Positions 21,920-31,993 of a DNA stretch of 64,000 nucleotides are shown here, piece after piece. The position numbers were made by a program, and so were the translations under genes. The first letter of the stretch is position 1. Every line of letters starts with the position of its first letter. The notes beneath the pieces are model-generated. The model was given only the letters and a program-made list of their open reading frames with translations. It did not search any database and had not been told where the DNA came from. This DNA is from Craspedostauros australis (Eukaryota; Bacillariophyta; Bacillariophyceae; Mastogloiales; Achnanthaceae), in NCBI GenBank assembly GCA_026770025.1, contig JAMXDE010000039.1:310001-374000 (forward strand). Reading direction: 5' to 3'.

Positions 21920-22786
21920 CGTACTCTATGGAGCGGCAGAAGCACTGGTGGGCAGGGATCGCAAATACTATTCTGCTGGAGTGCTTTGTTGAGTTTGGCA
22001 CGAAGAAAAATGAAGGGTGATGTCGTTGTGTGTGCATTCACTCGAAGTATCGCGTTGTATGCTTGTGGACCAAAGGTCGTCCCATGCTCTTGCGCTTGCA
22101 GTGCCACATAAACCTGCGTGACCAATCACCATCCCTTCTTTGCCGCAACATGAAGGACTGTTGCGCCTGCGCACTCTTCTTCGACACCTCAACGACACTC
22201 ATGCCATACAAGTCGTACTCGTACTCGTACTCTCACCATGACTTGGCATTGGCATGAGCCACGGAGACCAGAAGAAGGAACCAACGGCGTCGACGTGGTG
22301 CCTCCTGCAATGACTCTACTACTGTTTCTACTGCTTCTGCTGTTTTCATTGACGGAGGCGTACAAATTGTACTGTTCCAACGAGAAATTCCGCCGTGCGT
22401 TTGTGGGTGTGCTTGTGCGCGGGAACAGGTTGCTCATCCGTCCACTTCAATCACTTTGTGAGTAGAAATGATCACGACCACCAGCTCGCAAGACCGGACT
22501 TTGACTACATGGACTACAATGGAAGGATGTCATGAATTGAACCGTACGACTTACGCACGAACCACAACACAAAAACGAAAACAGAAAACGAAAACAGAAT
22601 TCGCGGAGAAATTACCCTTTGACACGCAAACCAACCACCGACACACATCACCAAAGAAAGATCCACCCAATCATCCAATTCATGTCTCTCACCTTCCCTC
22701 CAGTTTCGCGGGCCTCAGTTGTATCAGCAACACCAAGATTACCGTCAGAACCAACACCAACACCAACACCGACATCGACATCGACA
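21920..22786. promoter_or_regulatory. Shared upstream region with short repeats
   Basis: About 870 bp between diverging genes. A small open frame at 22310-22465 begins with a very hydrophobic stretch but lacks other support. A CCAACA/CGACAT repeat at 22751-22786 ends next to the methyltransferase start. Confidence 0.4.
22751..22786. repeat. CCAACA / CGACAT short tandem repeats
   Basis: About three copies of a CCAACA unit followed by CGACAT units, directly before the chosen ATG of the methyltransferase gene. Confidence 0.75.
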
Positions 22787-23920
22787 ATGGAGACGGCAAG
22801 AAACCCCCACACCAGCATTGTCGCAGCGACCATCAAGGGCATGGTGTGTGTGTTGTTGCTGAGCTTGAATGATGCCGATGCTTGGATGCCGTGCAGAAGG
22901 CATCCGACATCGCAGCGGAGCATTCGTTCTGTCTCAATTGCGTCTCAACAACGTGGCGCATCCACACAACTCCGAGCCAAAGGCTTTGGCGCTGCGGGCA
23001 GCAGCAGCAAGCCCACCAAGACGCCCAAAATCAAAAAGAGCTCGATCAAGAAGGCCCAACAACGCATAGCCGACAAATACGGCGACAACATCGCGAAGGG
23101 CACGCAAGGCATCATCAACGAAGCCATGGCCGATCTCCCACCTCACCTTCATGTTGCAACCCAACTCTACCAGCGGCTGCAAAAATGGGATGCCTACTAC
23201 GACAAATTGCCCGTCCTGCAACAATCCAGGATCCCCCAGCAAGACGTAGATGGTGCCAACCGCGCGCGTCAAGAATTCGAGGATCTCTGCCGAGAGCACA
23301 ACCTCACAACCAACGACATTCACAACATCTTCCAACGCATCACATGGGATGCATCGGCCGATGCCAAGGCCGTGCGATCCATGACGGGGACGATGTCGGA
23401 GACCATCCGCAACGCCCTGGACGAGGTCGCCAGCAAGGTCGTGACCAAATCCTGCTTGGACGTCGGGTGCGGATACGGCGTCCTGGTACCATACTTGCGC
23501 AATGCCGGGGTGCAACCAGGTCAGCTGGTCGGTATCGATCTGTCGTCAGAGATGATCAAGAATGCGAGGGAGCAGCATCGTGGCATTGAATTCCGTGTGG
23601 CGGATTTCTTGGACGACAGCTTTGAGGAGCGCTACGACAGCATCGTTTTCTGCGCGACCTTGCACGATCTACCAGATCCCATTGTGGCGTTGCAAAAGGC
23701 AGCAAGGTTGGTGCACGACAATGGCGTCGTCATCGTGTCGCATCCGCAGGGTGCTGGGCATGTTCTTGGGCAAGTACAGCAGAATCCGGTCATGGTGCAG
23801 CGGGGATTGCCCGATGCCAAGGAACTACATGATCTTGCGTTGCCGGGCATGACGCTGGAGGTAGAGCCGACAACGCAGAGCGACAAGCCTTATTTGGCAG
23901 TATTCAAAAAGAGTGCATAG
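22787..23920 (+). CDS. SAM-dependent methyltransferase (type 11-like), plastid-targeted
   Basis: 377 residues from the ATG at 22787. The N-terminus has a hydrophobic segment (residues about 17-29) followed by DADAWMP, an A-W form of the plastid import cleavage site, then a Ser/Arg-rich transit-like stretch. The class I methyltransferase fold is shown by motif I LDVGCGYG at about residues 222-229, an acidic residue in GIDLSSEMI after beta strand 2, and the later block FCATLHDLPDPIVALQKAARLV. The substrate is unknown; UbiE/COQ5-like and type-11 enzymes are the nearest look-alikes. Other in-frame ATGs at 22682 and 22841 are possible starts. Confidence 0.83.
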   Translation: METARNPHTSIVAATIKGMVCVLLLSLNDADAWMPCRRHPTSQRSIRSVSIASQQRGASTQLRAKGFGAAGSSSKPTKTPKIKKSSIKKAQQRIADKYGDNIAKGTQGIINEAMADLPPHLHVATQLYQRLQKWDAYYDKLPVLQQSRIPQQDVDGANRARQEFEDLCREHNLTTNDIHNIFQRITWDASADAKAVRSMTGTMSETIRNALDEVASKVVTKSCLDVGCGYGVLVPYLRNAGVQPGQLVGIDLSSEMIKNAREQHRGIEFRVADFLDDSFEERYDSIVFCATLHDLPDPIVALQKAARLVHDNGVVIVSHPQGAGHVLGQVQQNPVMVQRGLPDAKELHDLALPGMTLEVEPTTQSDKPYLAVFKKSA

Positions 23921-24182
23921 ATTAGCATGGAATGGCGAAGTCTAGAGTACATGACATTGGATGGCGTGCCATTATGATGGGCGGGAGAACGAAGGAATAT
24001 CCAAAAGTGGCGGACGCATTAATCGCATAAAAAGCGCCACACTCTGGAGTACGTGGAATAGTCGTAGCATCCCATTTTTTCCCTCTCTGCTGCATTGTAC
24101 GGAACTGTGCTGTGAGGTTTTGACCCGATTGATGATTGCTGCGCAACAATCGATGACCGTCTCAAAAGAAAAGAGGACGCGA

Positions 24183-25952
24183 TCACGAAGCATTCGTTGC
24201 TGCCTTGTGTTTTCGAGCACGCTTCTGTATCGTATCCTCTGCATTGCGATACGAGGATTTGATATCATCATGCGGGTGCAGCAACTCGAAAGCCGTCTCG
24301 AAGCGTGCCAACACGTGCTCTTCGGTCATGGCAGCGTCGCTTTTATCCGACCACGCATCACCCACGGCCTGAAATTCGGCGCCGATCATCCCAATCGCCT
24401 CGGCACGCCTTCGACGTTCTTTGTTGGAGACGTCCGAATCTCGAAACAATCTCCAACATGCTCCTTCCAACGTGATCGAAATATCCAGTATCGTGATCGT
24501 GACAAGCAATTCCATCAACGTCGCAAGGCATTGCTTGATGTCGACGTCTTCGGGTAGATCGGAAGATACCAGCGCCTCCTCCGCGGCTTGCTTTATGGTG
24601 CCGAAGGATTGTTTGACTTTCCATAATTCCTTCACCAGGTCGAGCTTGTGCTTGTACCGGTACATCTTCTTGATGACGCTGCCGGTGAAGCCCATATCTA
24701 TTTGCTGGTAGGACGAGGCCTCATGTTGCAGGGCATACCCGACCGCCGACAGCATGCGTCCCGCGACGTTGGATTTGGACATGGTCGTTGCCTGTTGCGC
24801 AATTTTGATTTGAAATGCGTCACGCGAGATGTCGGCTCCGTAATCCTTGATTTTGTGCAATAGAGTGCGCGCGATGTTGAGCTCGCGCTTCTTCTGGCCG
24901 CGTCTCATGGCCTTGAAGGAAAAGTCAAAGGTTGGATCGTCCGGATTGTTCTCCACAGCATTGTAGGAATCGATGAGACGCTTGGCCAAGGTTGCCAAGT
25001 ACAGGTCGCCTGTGTAGTCCATCATGTTGTGCGCGCCAACGAGAACCGCCAGGGCTGGGTTGAGGTTGGGGATGGCAGTGCCACCATGACTCCGTGATCG
25101 CCCGTCCTGATCGTACTGCGTTCGCCTTTGGTCGTCGGATAGGACATCGTAGGCCTCGTGGATGCTGAGGAAGATATCCTTGGCAGTGGGGTCGCTGTTC
25201 TTGTCGGGATGATATAGCTTGGCCATCCGCTTGTAGCTCTGCTTCAGCTCCGTAGTGGATGCATGCGGTGACACCTGCAAGAGGTCGTACAATGTCGTGT
25301 CCACCGGCATGTAATCCCCATTCCCGTTGCCGTCTCCACCACCGTTCAATATTTGCTGCGTTTCATTCTCCATGCTGTAGTAATGCCACCGATCAGTGTC
25401 GGTGTCCCACGTCATGCCTTTGAGCGTGGCCAAGACGGTCGTCGGAGTGTTGCAAAGGCTGACAATGAACTGGTACAGTCCCATCGATGCACCCAGGATC
25501 GTCGCCGCAATGCCCAAGACCGATCCCGGCACGAGACCAATGGCGAAGCCGGTGGCACCATTCTGCATGGCCAAGGCCACCGGCAGCACCGTGAAGAGCG
25601 CGCTGCCGACCAAACCACCGACCGCAAAGGTCTGCATGCCTTGCATCGCACCACGCAGCAAGTGTCGTGGCTGTCGGCTTGGCGCAAAGATGTCGGCGTA
25701 CATGCTGTACATGGCCGTTTCCAATTGGTTGTTGAGGAATGCCGGCTTCCTTCGGAATTGGCCCTGCGTCTGGTCGTTGTCGTCGGCCGTTCCGGCATCA
25801 TGCTTCTGCTTGCCTTGTGTCTGCTCTTGCTGTCTGCGACGGCGGCGATCATCTTCGTCGTTGTCGCTGCTGCCGTGGACCCTGCCTTGCTCCGAAATGT
25901 GCGACAGCAGCAGCAGAACGCAGACCAGCGTTCTGTTTGCATGGAACTTCAT
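24183..25952 (-). CDS. DnaJ (Hsp40) membrane protein with DnaJ-X type C-terminus
   Basis: 589 residues. The N-terminus is a signal peptide (hydrophobic residues 8-17). Two Gly/Ala-rich hydrophobic segments at about 108-128 and 136-158 suggest membrane insertion before the J domain. The J domain covers about 219-285 with HPD at 248-250. The long helical part after it, with the ADISRDAFQIKIAQQA region and VIKKMYRYKHKLD, resembles the X domain found in plant and fungal DnaJ-X proteins. An Hsp70 co-chaperone of the ER or another endomembrane is inferred. No ASAF motif is seen, so plastid import is not indicated. Confidence 0.88.
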   Translation of the reverse strand: MKFHANRTLVCVLLLLSHISEQGRVHGSSDNDEDDRRRRRQQEQTQGKQKHDAGTADDNDQTQGQFRRKPAFLNNQLETAMYSMYADIFAPSRQPRHLLRGAMQGMQTFAVGGLVGSALFTVLPVALAMQNGATGFAIGLVPGSVLGIAATILGASMGLYQFIVSLCNTPTTVLATLKGMTWDTDTDRWHYYSMENETQQILNGGGDGNGNGDYMPVDTTLYDLLQVSPHASTTELKQSYKRMAKLYHPDKNSDPTAKDIFLSIHEAYDVLSDDQRRTQYDQDGRSRSHGGTAIPNLNPALAVLVGAHNMMDYTGDLYLATLAKRLIDSYNAVENNPDDPTFDFSFKAMRRGQKKRELNIARTLLHKIKDYGADISRDAFQIKIAQQATTMSKSNVAGRMLSAVGYALQHEASSYQQIDMGFTGSVIKKMYRYKHKLDLVKELWKVKQSFGTIKQAAEEALVSSDLPEDVDIKQCLATLMELLVTITILDISITLEGACWRLFRDSDVSNKERRRRAEAIGMIGAEFQAVGDAWSDKSDAAMTEEHVLARFETAFELLHPHDDIKSSYRNAEDTIQKRARKHKAATNAS

Positions 25953-26689
25953 CGTTGCGGTTGCAATCGCTTGTGCTCGTATCTCTTTCTCCGTCTCCAG
26001 CGAAGGGAAGTTGCATGATCGGCCTCTGTCTCACTCTCTTTGCGTCTGTCTACGAGTGTCTACGAGTGTCGATGAGTGTTGATGAGTGTCGATGAGTGTT
26101 GTCGTTTTGTGAAATACAGTTGGACGAAGAAGAGGAAGAGAAGGAGGAGAAGAAGAAGGAAGAGGGTGTGTCCCCAGATTGCTGGATCCGACGCAAGATG
26201 GTGGGGGCACCTCCTCTCGCAGTCTGCGAGGGTGTTCTCCTTTGCACCCGCCAAACGGAAGTTGTGTTTGCGTTTCTGTGTTGTGTGACTTCTCTTTTGG
26301 TTTGGATCCGAGTTGCCACGACGCAAAAGTTGATTCGTGTCAACAGAAACCACGACTGGAGAATGTTGTGTGGAGGTACTTTGTTAGTCTTAACATGACA
26401 CGAAACCAAACGTGGCAGCGGTTGTGTGACGAATGTTCCGTGGAACATCGACTGCTAAGAGGCAGGGCAGAAGAGATCAAGAGCGGGTACAGTCGGTATG
26501 GTAGGTACATGGAATAGAAGTTGTCTTCCAATGACTATTTCACTAGAGAATTGAAATGAATCATAAGCGAAAGCCAATCCGCTGCTCTGGTCGTCAGGTC
26601 TCTGTGTGAGGTGCCTCCGGCTGTGAGGTACTCCAAGTAGTACGGGTGAGTATGTGCCAAGCGATGCCATGCCCAGCTCCACTTACGAG
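25953..26689. promoter_or_regulatory. Region upstream of DnaJ gene with repeat and purine-rich tract
   Basis: About 740 bp. It contains a 10-bp tandem repeat (26049-26098) and a purine-rich tract of GAA/GGA triplets at about 26123-26165. No gene seen. Confidence 0.5.
26049..26098. repeat. 10-bp tandem repeat (TCTACGAGTG / TCGATGAGTG)
   Basis: Five adjoining 10-bp units with small changes, about 100 bp upstream of the DnaJ start. Confidence 0.85.
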
Positions 26690-28504
26690 CTAGTTCGCCA
26701 CTTTCATCTTGTCGGCCTCGGATGAGCGCAGCAACGCCAAAAGCGAGTCGCGATCCATGTACGAGTCCAAGTCAACACTGTTGCCACGCTTGCCATCCAA
26801 AACTCTGTACATGTCCATCACAGACATATTGCTGTACTTGTCATCGTTTGACCCTCCAGCAGCAGCAGCGGCTGTTGCTCCGTTTTGGTCATGGTCATGG
26901 CCATTCTCGGCTCCTTCTTTCATTCTTGTGCATGCATCCTTCAGCATCACGCAATCGTGCTGGTCGGCGAACTGCACCATGTCAGGCAAGGAAGCTGGCG
27001 TCAGATGGTCGTAGATCAACTCCGCTTCGATGATCAGTTTGAGTCTCCAGCACCCGAAGTGGTTTGCAACGACCAGCAAGTCGCGAAGGCTATGGTGCTT
27101 GGTCATGCCATTGTCACTCATAAAGGATGTATCGGCTGCGTAGATGTACTGGAGAACGTACATGACGTGCGCTGGATGGAAGTCAGGAAGGGGGATGGTG
27201 GTGATGCTTGTATCGGTGCTGGTGCTGGGAGCAGTACCCGCGTCGACTACCTTTTCCATGGTGGCAGAGGAACCTTGGGATTGGGATGGTGGTGGAGGTT
27301 GAATTCCCGAGTCGATCATCTTTTTGATGGATGGCACGGCGAGGAGAAGAATGACCTTGTTTGCCTTGATTGATCGTTGGGCATGGCCGGAACCAACGAC
27401 GAAGATGATATCCGCCAAATGCCCTTCGCGGAGAGCCCTGAGTTTGTCCTTGTTGATGCTGTTGTTGGTACTGATGGTCGGAATCTTCATGAAGTTTCTT
27501 GACTGTGCGCTCTTTCTTGCCTGATCTCGCTGGTTGTGCCTGATGAGAAGCTGTTGGTAATGGGTGGCAAACGGCTCGAAGGTAAAACTCTCGGGGGTAT
27601 GGTTTTGAATACACTCCAGCGCAGTTTCGCCTCTGTTGTTTTTGATGGTGAAATCTGCGCCATAGGATCTCAACAACGTCCCGTAGCCGGAACTGTCATC
27701 CTCACTGGCTCCTTCACAAAGATGATGGAGGAGAGTATTACCACGACGATCTTGAGCATTGATGTCATATCTCCCCGAGTCCAAGATACCCAGTGCGGGA
27801 TGCTCTTCGTGAAGACAGAGAGTTGCGTGAAGAGGGGTTTCACCAAAACTGTTTGTTGCATTGACATCGATGTTGGGCAATCTTGCGGCATACTTCGCCA
27901 CCTCATATCTGGTTTCATCTGAAATGTCATGAAGGACGATGCCATCGCAACAATCTCTCGCAGCGACATCCACACCGCAGACTTCCACCAGGTACTTCGC
28001 GAGGTCCAACCCACCTGATGTGACAGCGGAAAACCACGGCGTGCGACGGCGCCTGTCACGAAGTTCGATATTTGCACCCCAAGATTCCACCAAGTACTTC
28101 ACAACTCCCAGATGATCATTCTCGGCGGCTTTGTGGAGCAGACCTTCGCCGTCATTGGTTTGCATGTCGGGATCTGTACCCTCGCATTGCAAGAGAAACT
28201 TCAAGACATCCAGATGGCCGTTTCCGGAGGCAAGGTGGAGCGAGGTGGCGCCGTCGTTATTTTTGCAGGCAACCTCTGTGCTGCATGACTCCACGAGGTA
28301 CTTCACGATCTCCAATTGGCCTTCTCGGGAAGCCACATGGAGCGCATTGGATCTGCATCTGCGACTGTATCCGTCCGACAACTTGACATCCTCAATGCGT
28401 ACATGCGGATAACTTGCCCTGAAGCTCTTGACCCGGTCCATGTTGCCACACTCAACAGCCTCGAAGAATTGTTTTTTGTCGTAATCACCCACATGGGAGG
28501 ACAT
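26690..28504 (-). CDS. Ankyrin-repeat and BTB/POZ domain protein
   Basis: A single exon encodes 604 residues. At least seven ankyrin-type units lie at about residues 15-320, shown by repeated LHxAxxxGHLxxVKxLV patterns (for example SNALHVASREGQLEIVKYLVE and LHLASGNGHLDVLKFLL). A BTB/POZ domain follows at about 365-500: GHLADIIFVVG, KANKVILLLAVPSIKKMI, then FHPAHVMYVLQYIYAAD. The tail has an Ala run and a coiled acidic part. Proteins of this make-up usually act as substrate adaptors of Cullin-3 ubiquitin ligases or as scaffolds; the partner is not known here. Confidence 0.88.
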   Translation of the reverse strand: MSSHVGDYDKKQFFEAVECGNMDRVKSFRASYPHVRIEDVKLSDGYSRRCRSNALHVASREGQLEIVKYLVESCSTEVACKNNDGATSLHLASGNGHLDVLKFLLQCEGTDPDMQTNDGEGLLHKAAENDHLGVVKYLVESWGANIELRDRRRRTPWFSAVTSGGLDLAKYLVEVCGVDVAARDCCDGIVLHDISDETRYEVAKYAARLPNIDVNATNSFGETPLHATLCLHEEHPALGILDSGRYDINAQDRRGNTLLHHLCEGASEDDSSGYGTLLRSYGADFTIKNNRGETALECIQNHTPESFTFEPFATHYQQLLIRHNQRDQARKSAQSRNFMKIPTISTNNSINKDKLRALREGHLADIIFVVGSGHAQRSIKANKVILLLAVPSIKKMIDSGIQPPPPSQSQGSSATMEKVVDAGTAPSTSTDTSITTIPLPDFHPAHVMYVLQYIYAADTSFMSDNGMTKHHSLRDLLVVANHFGCWRLKLIIEAELIYDHLTPASLPDMVQFADQHDCVMLKDACTRMKEGAENGHDHDQNGATAAAAAGGSNDDKYSNMSVMDMYRVLDGKRGNSVDLDSYMDRDSLLALLRSSEADKMKVAN

Positions 28505-29259
28505 GATGCTTGTGACTTGTGTTGGTCGTTGAATGTTGCGTGTTGCTCGTTGCTCGTTGCTGGTTGGTTGTTCAGATTTCTCGTTTTATGAACTCTCGTG
28601 GCCTTGTCAATTTCTTCTCTTCGCTCTCCATCCTCCAGTTGTGGCGACGATTGCAATGGTCTGCGCAGTTCTCGCGCAAAGCAATGCACCACAGTTCACG
28701 CCATCACACTTGCACTCGTGGTGGCAACCGAAGTCACACTCAACGTTCGCTATCTTGGAAGTGGCGCAGAATGCTGCAGTGCTCTTCCACAAAACCCGAA
28801 ACGGAGATGATGATGGGTGCAACGCATGGCGGACACAAAGACACAGAGGCAACGGCAAACGAGAAATCGGAGATGGAAACAAAGATTTTTCTTCTTCCTG
28901 CAGATGCAACAGGCTGTCGACTCGGATCATCCAAACACAAGCCAATCTGGCCCAAAAAAAACAGCGAAAACTCCGCGACTGATGCTGTCCGTTTGCAGAG
29001 TGAGTGAGGTGCAGTCGCACGTTCGAAGTCTATCTACTACGCGCCTGTGATGGTGTAAGCTTGACGACATCGCTTCGTGTGGCACAACAGTTGCGCTGTC
29101 TCGCTTTGGTCGATCAGGTATGTCACTGCGAGTATACTTCTTTGTCCCTGTTCCTCGCGCGGTATAGATAGTGCCAATTTAATTCACTTTTACTCTGTCT
29201 CTCGCTTTCTCCTCCGCCTCCTCCATGTCAGCGAAATGGCCATGCGAGCGGCACACGAT
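28505..29259. promoter_or_regulatory. Region upstream of ankyrin-BTB gene
   Basis: 755 bp between two minus-strand genes. A GTTGCTC-type short repeat lies at about 28535-28565. Frames on both strands look non-coding. Confidence 0.4.
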
Positions 29260-30937
29260 CTACAAGTTCAACTTCCAGATCCAGTGATTCAGACCTCTCG
29301 CGATATTGAAGCATGCTTCTTCATTGTCGTTCCATTTGGAAACGTCCATCCATATCCTGCGGATGGCATCGTGGCTTTCTTTGTCGTGCGCTTGCAGCTG
29401 GTGTCGTGTGAATGGGAAGAACTTGTTGCAATGATGAATGTCTCTGCATCCTCTCACCAGCGCCGATTCCTGAAACTCCTGGTCCACCAGCCGTGTTTTT
29501 GTCGCCGCGCGGACCTTGTGCTGCCGTTGGTATGGTTGTTGTTTCGGCTGCGGTTGCTGTCCAGCATTTCTTTGTTCATGCGTATGGCTTAAATTGTGCG
29601 ATTGTGCGTCATTGGTCCTGTTCCATCTCATCACTCGATCAGCCACAATTGGATGGATCAACGGAGGACTGGCATCCTCCATAGATGCCCAGCCAGCATC
29701 GTTTGTGTGCTTGTAGCCTTTGCACAGATATGCAACTGACATCTCCGCGAAGAATTCCTTGTGGTCCACCATCGCGTAGGCTGTTGAGTACAAGAGCAGT
29801 TGGACGAGCAGACGATTGAACAAAGAAATAAATTGGATGAGGCGGATGCGAACGAAGTGTGACAGGTGTCAGGATGAGGGTTGGTGCAATTGCGGTGGGT
29901 GATGACGTTTCACGAACGCAATGGTGATGCCAGCGCAAGACTATGACTTCCGGATGATCAATCGTAACACGATCGTGCTTGGAAAACACTCGGTTGAATT
30001 GACAAATCGCCGTCGACAACGATGGTACCATTGCCACCACAGGTCCATACCATCATAAACTGCGTGCTTGCGACGCGAAGAAGCACTGCAACAACAAGAT
30101 TGGCCTGAACTTACCCGTGTCCGTATCTTCCGCTTGTCCTGCCCAATCGCGGCGCAGGCATTGATTGTACAATCCGGATTTCTTCGCGGTATCAAAAGCG
30201 GCCATCACCGATTCATTGTCAAGCCCGTCCTCCAGGACGTGCTGGTGCAGGACATGGCACAGCTCGTGCAGGATGAGGCCGCACCCGTTCCAATGCAACC
30301 GCGTTTGTTCGTAATCCATGCAGTTGTAGATCTCCACATCGCAGGCTTTTTCAGGAATATCGTGCGCGCATTCTACCAGCCAGGTTTCGTCATGGTGCGT
30401 TGTGGTGTGGCGCAGCATGTTGGGGTTGTGGAGGTCGCCGTACACGTAGGAGTTGTTGAGCCATATCCTGGTGCGTCGGATCAAGTGGTGGACGGACCAT
30501 GGCAGCACCTTGAGGCATTGCGATAGATCGATTTGCAACGATCGCAGCACCAACGGAGCGCTCTTGAAGACATCGGGACAGCAGCGAACTTCGACGCCGC
30601 ATGGCAGATGCACTGGGATGTAAACACGCGTCGTGTTGTCAATGAAGACGGGGCGCGAGTTCATGCGCACGGGGTGCGACCGTGACGATTGCAGAGATCG
30701 GAAGGACTGCGCTGACGACACCGACGATGGCGGCGGCGATGGGTATGTGCCAGTTCGAAAGTCGGCATCCGCGGACCGCAGTCTGCCCCTTGGCCGTTCG
30801 CATGATGGCGGCGGGAGTGGGAGTGGAAATGGGAGCGTTGCTGTGGGGGCTGCCAATGCCGACGGCGCTGAAGACAATGCAGTTGCTGTCATAGATGCAG
30901 ACGTAGCTCTCGCTTCGGTGTGTCCAATGACGGCCAT
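29260..30937 (-). CDS. Putative zinc metallopeptidase with HELCH motif (two exons)
   Basis: Exons 30115-30937 and 29260-29780 (intron 334 bp, GTAAGT donor, CAG acceptor) give 447 residues. A disordered, Ser/Pro/Ala-rich N-terminus of about 90 residues precedes the conserved part. The zinc motif HELCH sits at 224-228 (HExxH, with His224 and His228 as ligands and Glu225 as catalytic base). Splicing creates the stretch TAYAMVDHKEFFAEMSVAYL, with Glu283 or Glu287 the likely third ligand. The C-terminal block NKFFPFTRHQLQ and RRIWMDV recalls an uncharacterised conserved zincin family seen in fungi, algae and bacteria. Whether a further intron interrupts the region about 29380-29680 is open. The substrate is unknown. 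Confidence 0.75.
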
Positions 30938-31993
30938 GGCAATGCTTGGGTGCTGGTTATCTGTCTCGATGGATGTTTCGCTATTGCGCTGTTGCTGCTT
31001 CTGTTGCTTCTGTTGCTGCTCTCGTTGTGTGTTGCTGCTGATGGCGTTTCTTTAGCTTGTGTAATGGAATATAATGTACTGGTTGCGTGGGATTGATGGT
31101 GTTTATGACAACATGTGCGATGTGATGCCTCGCGAGGTGTCGATTCTTGTCTCTTTGTGTCGTGAAAGATCGCAATTGCAATACCTTGATTATTCGGGAT
31201 TGCGTTGCGTGTCAGGATCAGTGCCGTGTTGTTGTGTTGCTGTGTTGCTGCCGTTGCTGCCGTTGTTGACGTTGTGCGACTGGCCGGCATTTGTGCTCGC
31301 GCACGCTGTGATGAGATTCATGATGGCAACAGATGCCGTTTGCGTCGTTGCGCGGTTCGTCGTCTTTTTGTTCTTTTTGCCAATTGTTTCTCGCATTTTT
31401 GTGCCGTTTATGTGTTTATCTTCATTGTTCTGTCATGTTCCACCCGCCTTTTCATTGGGTGATACTCCGTTCGCAACCTCCAGTCCCTCCAATGCGAAAG
31501 ACTCCGGAACACGAAACAACAACTTCTCCTCGCGAAAGTGGAAGCAGGCCTTTGCCGCTCGGTGGCAGACTGTCAAGACTTGCACGAGCATCAAGACGAG
31601 CCTACTTGTGGTTCGTGTTCCAACAGATCCGATCTTGATTGGAGACGACTTCAGACAGCCACCTGCATGGGAAAATGGGATAGACTTGAAGAGAACACTC
31701 TACTCCGCTCGAATGTATTCCAACATTCTAGTCTAGTGCTCTACTCTTTTCGGCTCTGCCAGGATACTCTTACATCCAGGTCAGACCGCCATTACGGTCG
31801 CGTGACCTCAGTTGTCGCCTTCAACGTCGCTGGGCTCTCTGATTCTCTGGCCGTCTCTTCTTGCCATCACCACTTTCACTATTCCATCTCATTTCTATTG
31901 TATAATAGCTTTGTTCGAGCCTCTACACATTCGACGTATGAGTGTGTGACGAACTCCCGCATGCCGTCATGCTGGCGTACGCGGCCCCTTTGC
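30938..31993. other. Intergenic region with GTTGCT-type runs
   Basis: About 1.06 kb between two minus-strand genes. Runs of GTTGCT/GTTGTT triplets occur near 30985-31035 and 31225-31275. A long plus-strand frame at about 31074-31736 was judged non-coding. Confidence 0.45.

Noticed and set aside
22310-22465. Short frame starting with a hydrophobic Leu-rich stretch, possible signal-peptide exon
   Set aside because: Only 51 codons, no downstream exon could be joined convincingly, and the following methyltransferase has its own presequence.
31074-31736. Plus-strand frame of 220 codons
   Set aside because: It runs through GTTGCT-type repeats, its hydrophobic parts come from those repeats, and no family pattern is seen.
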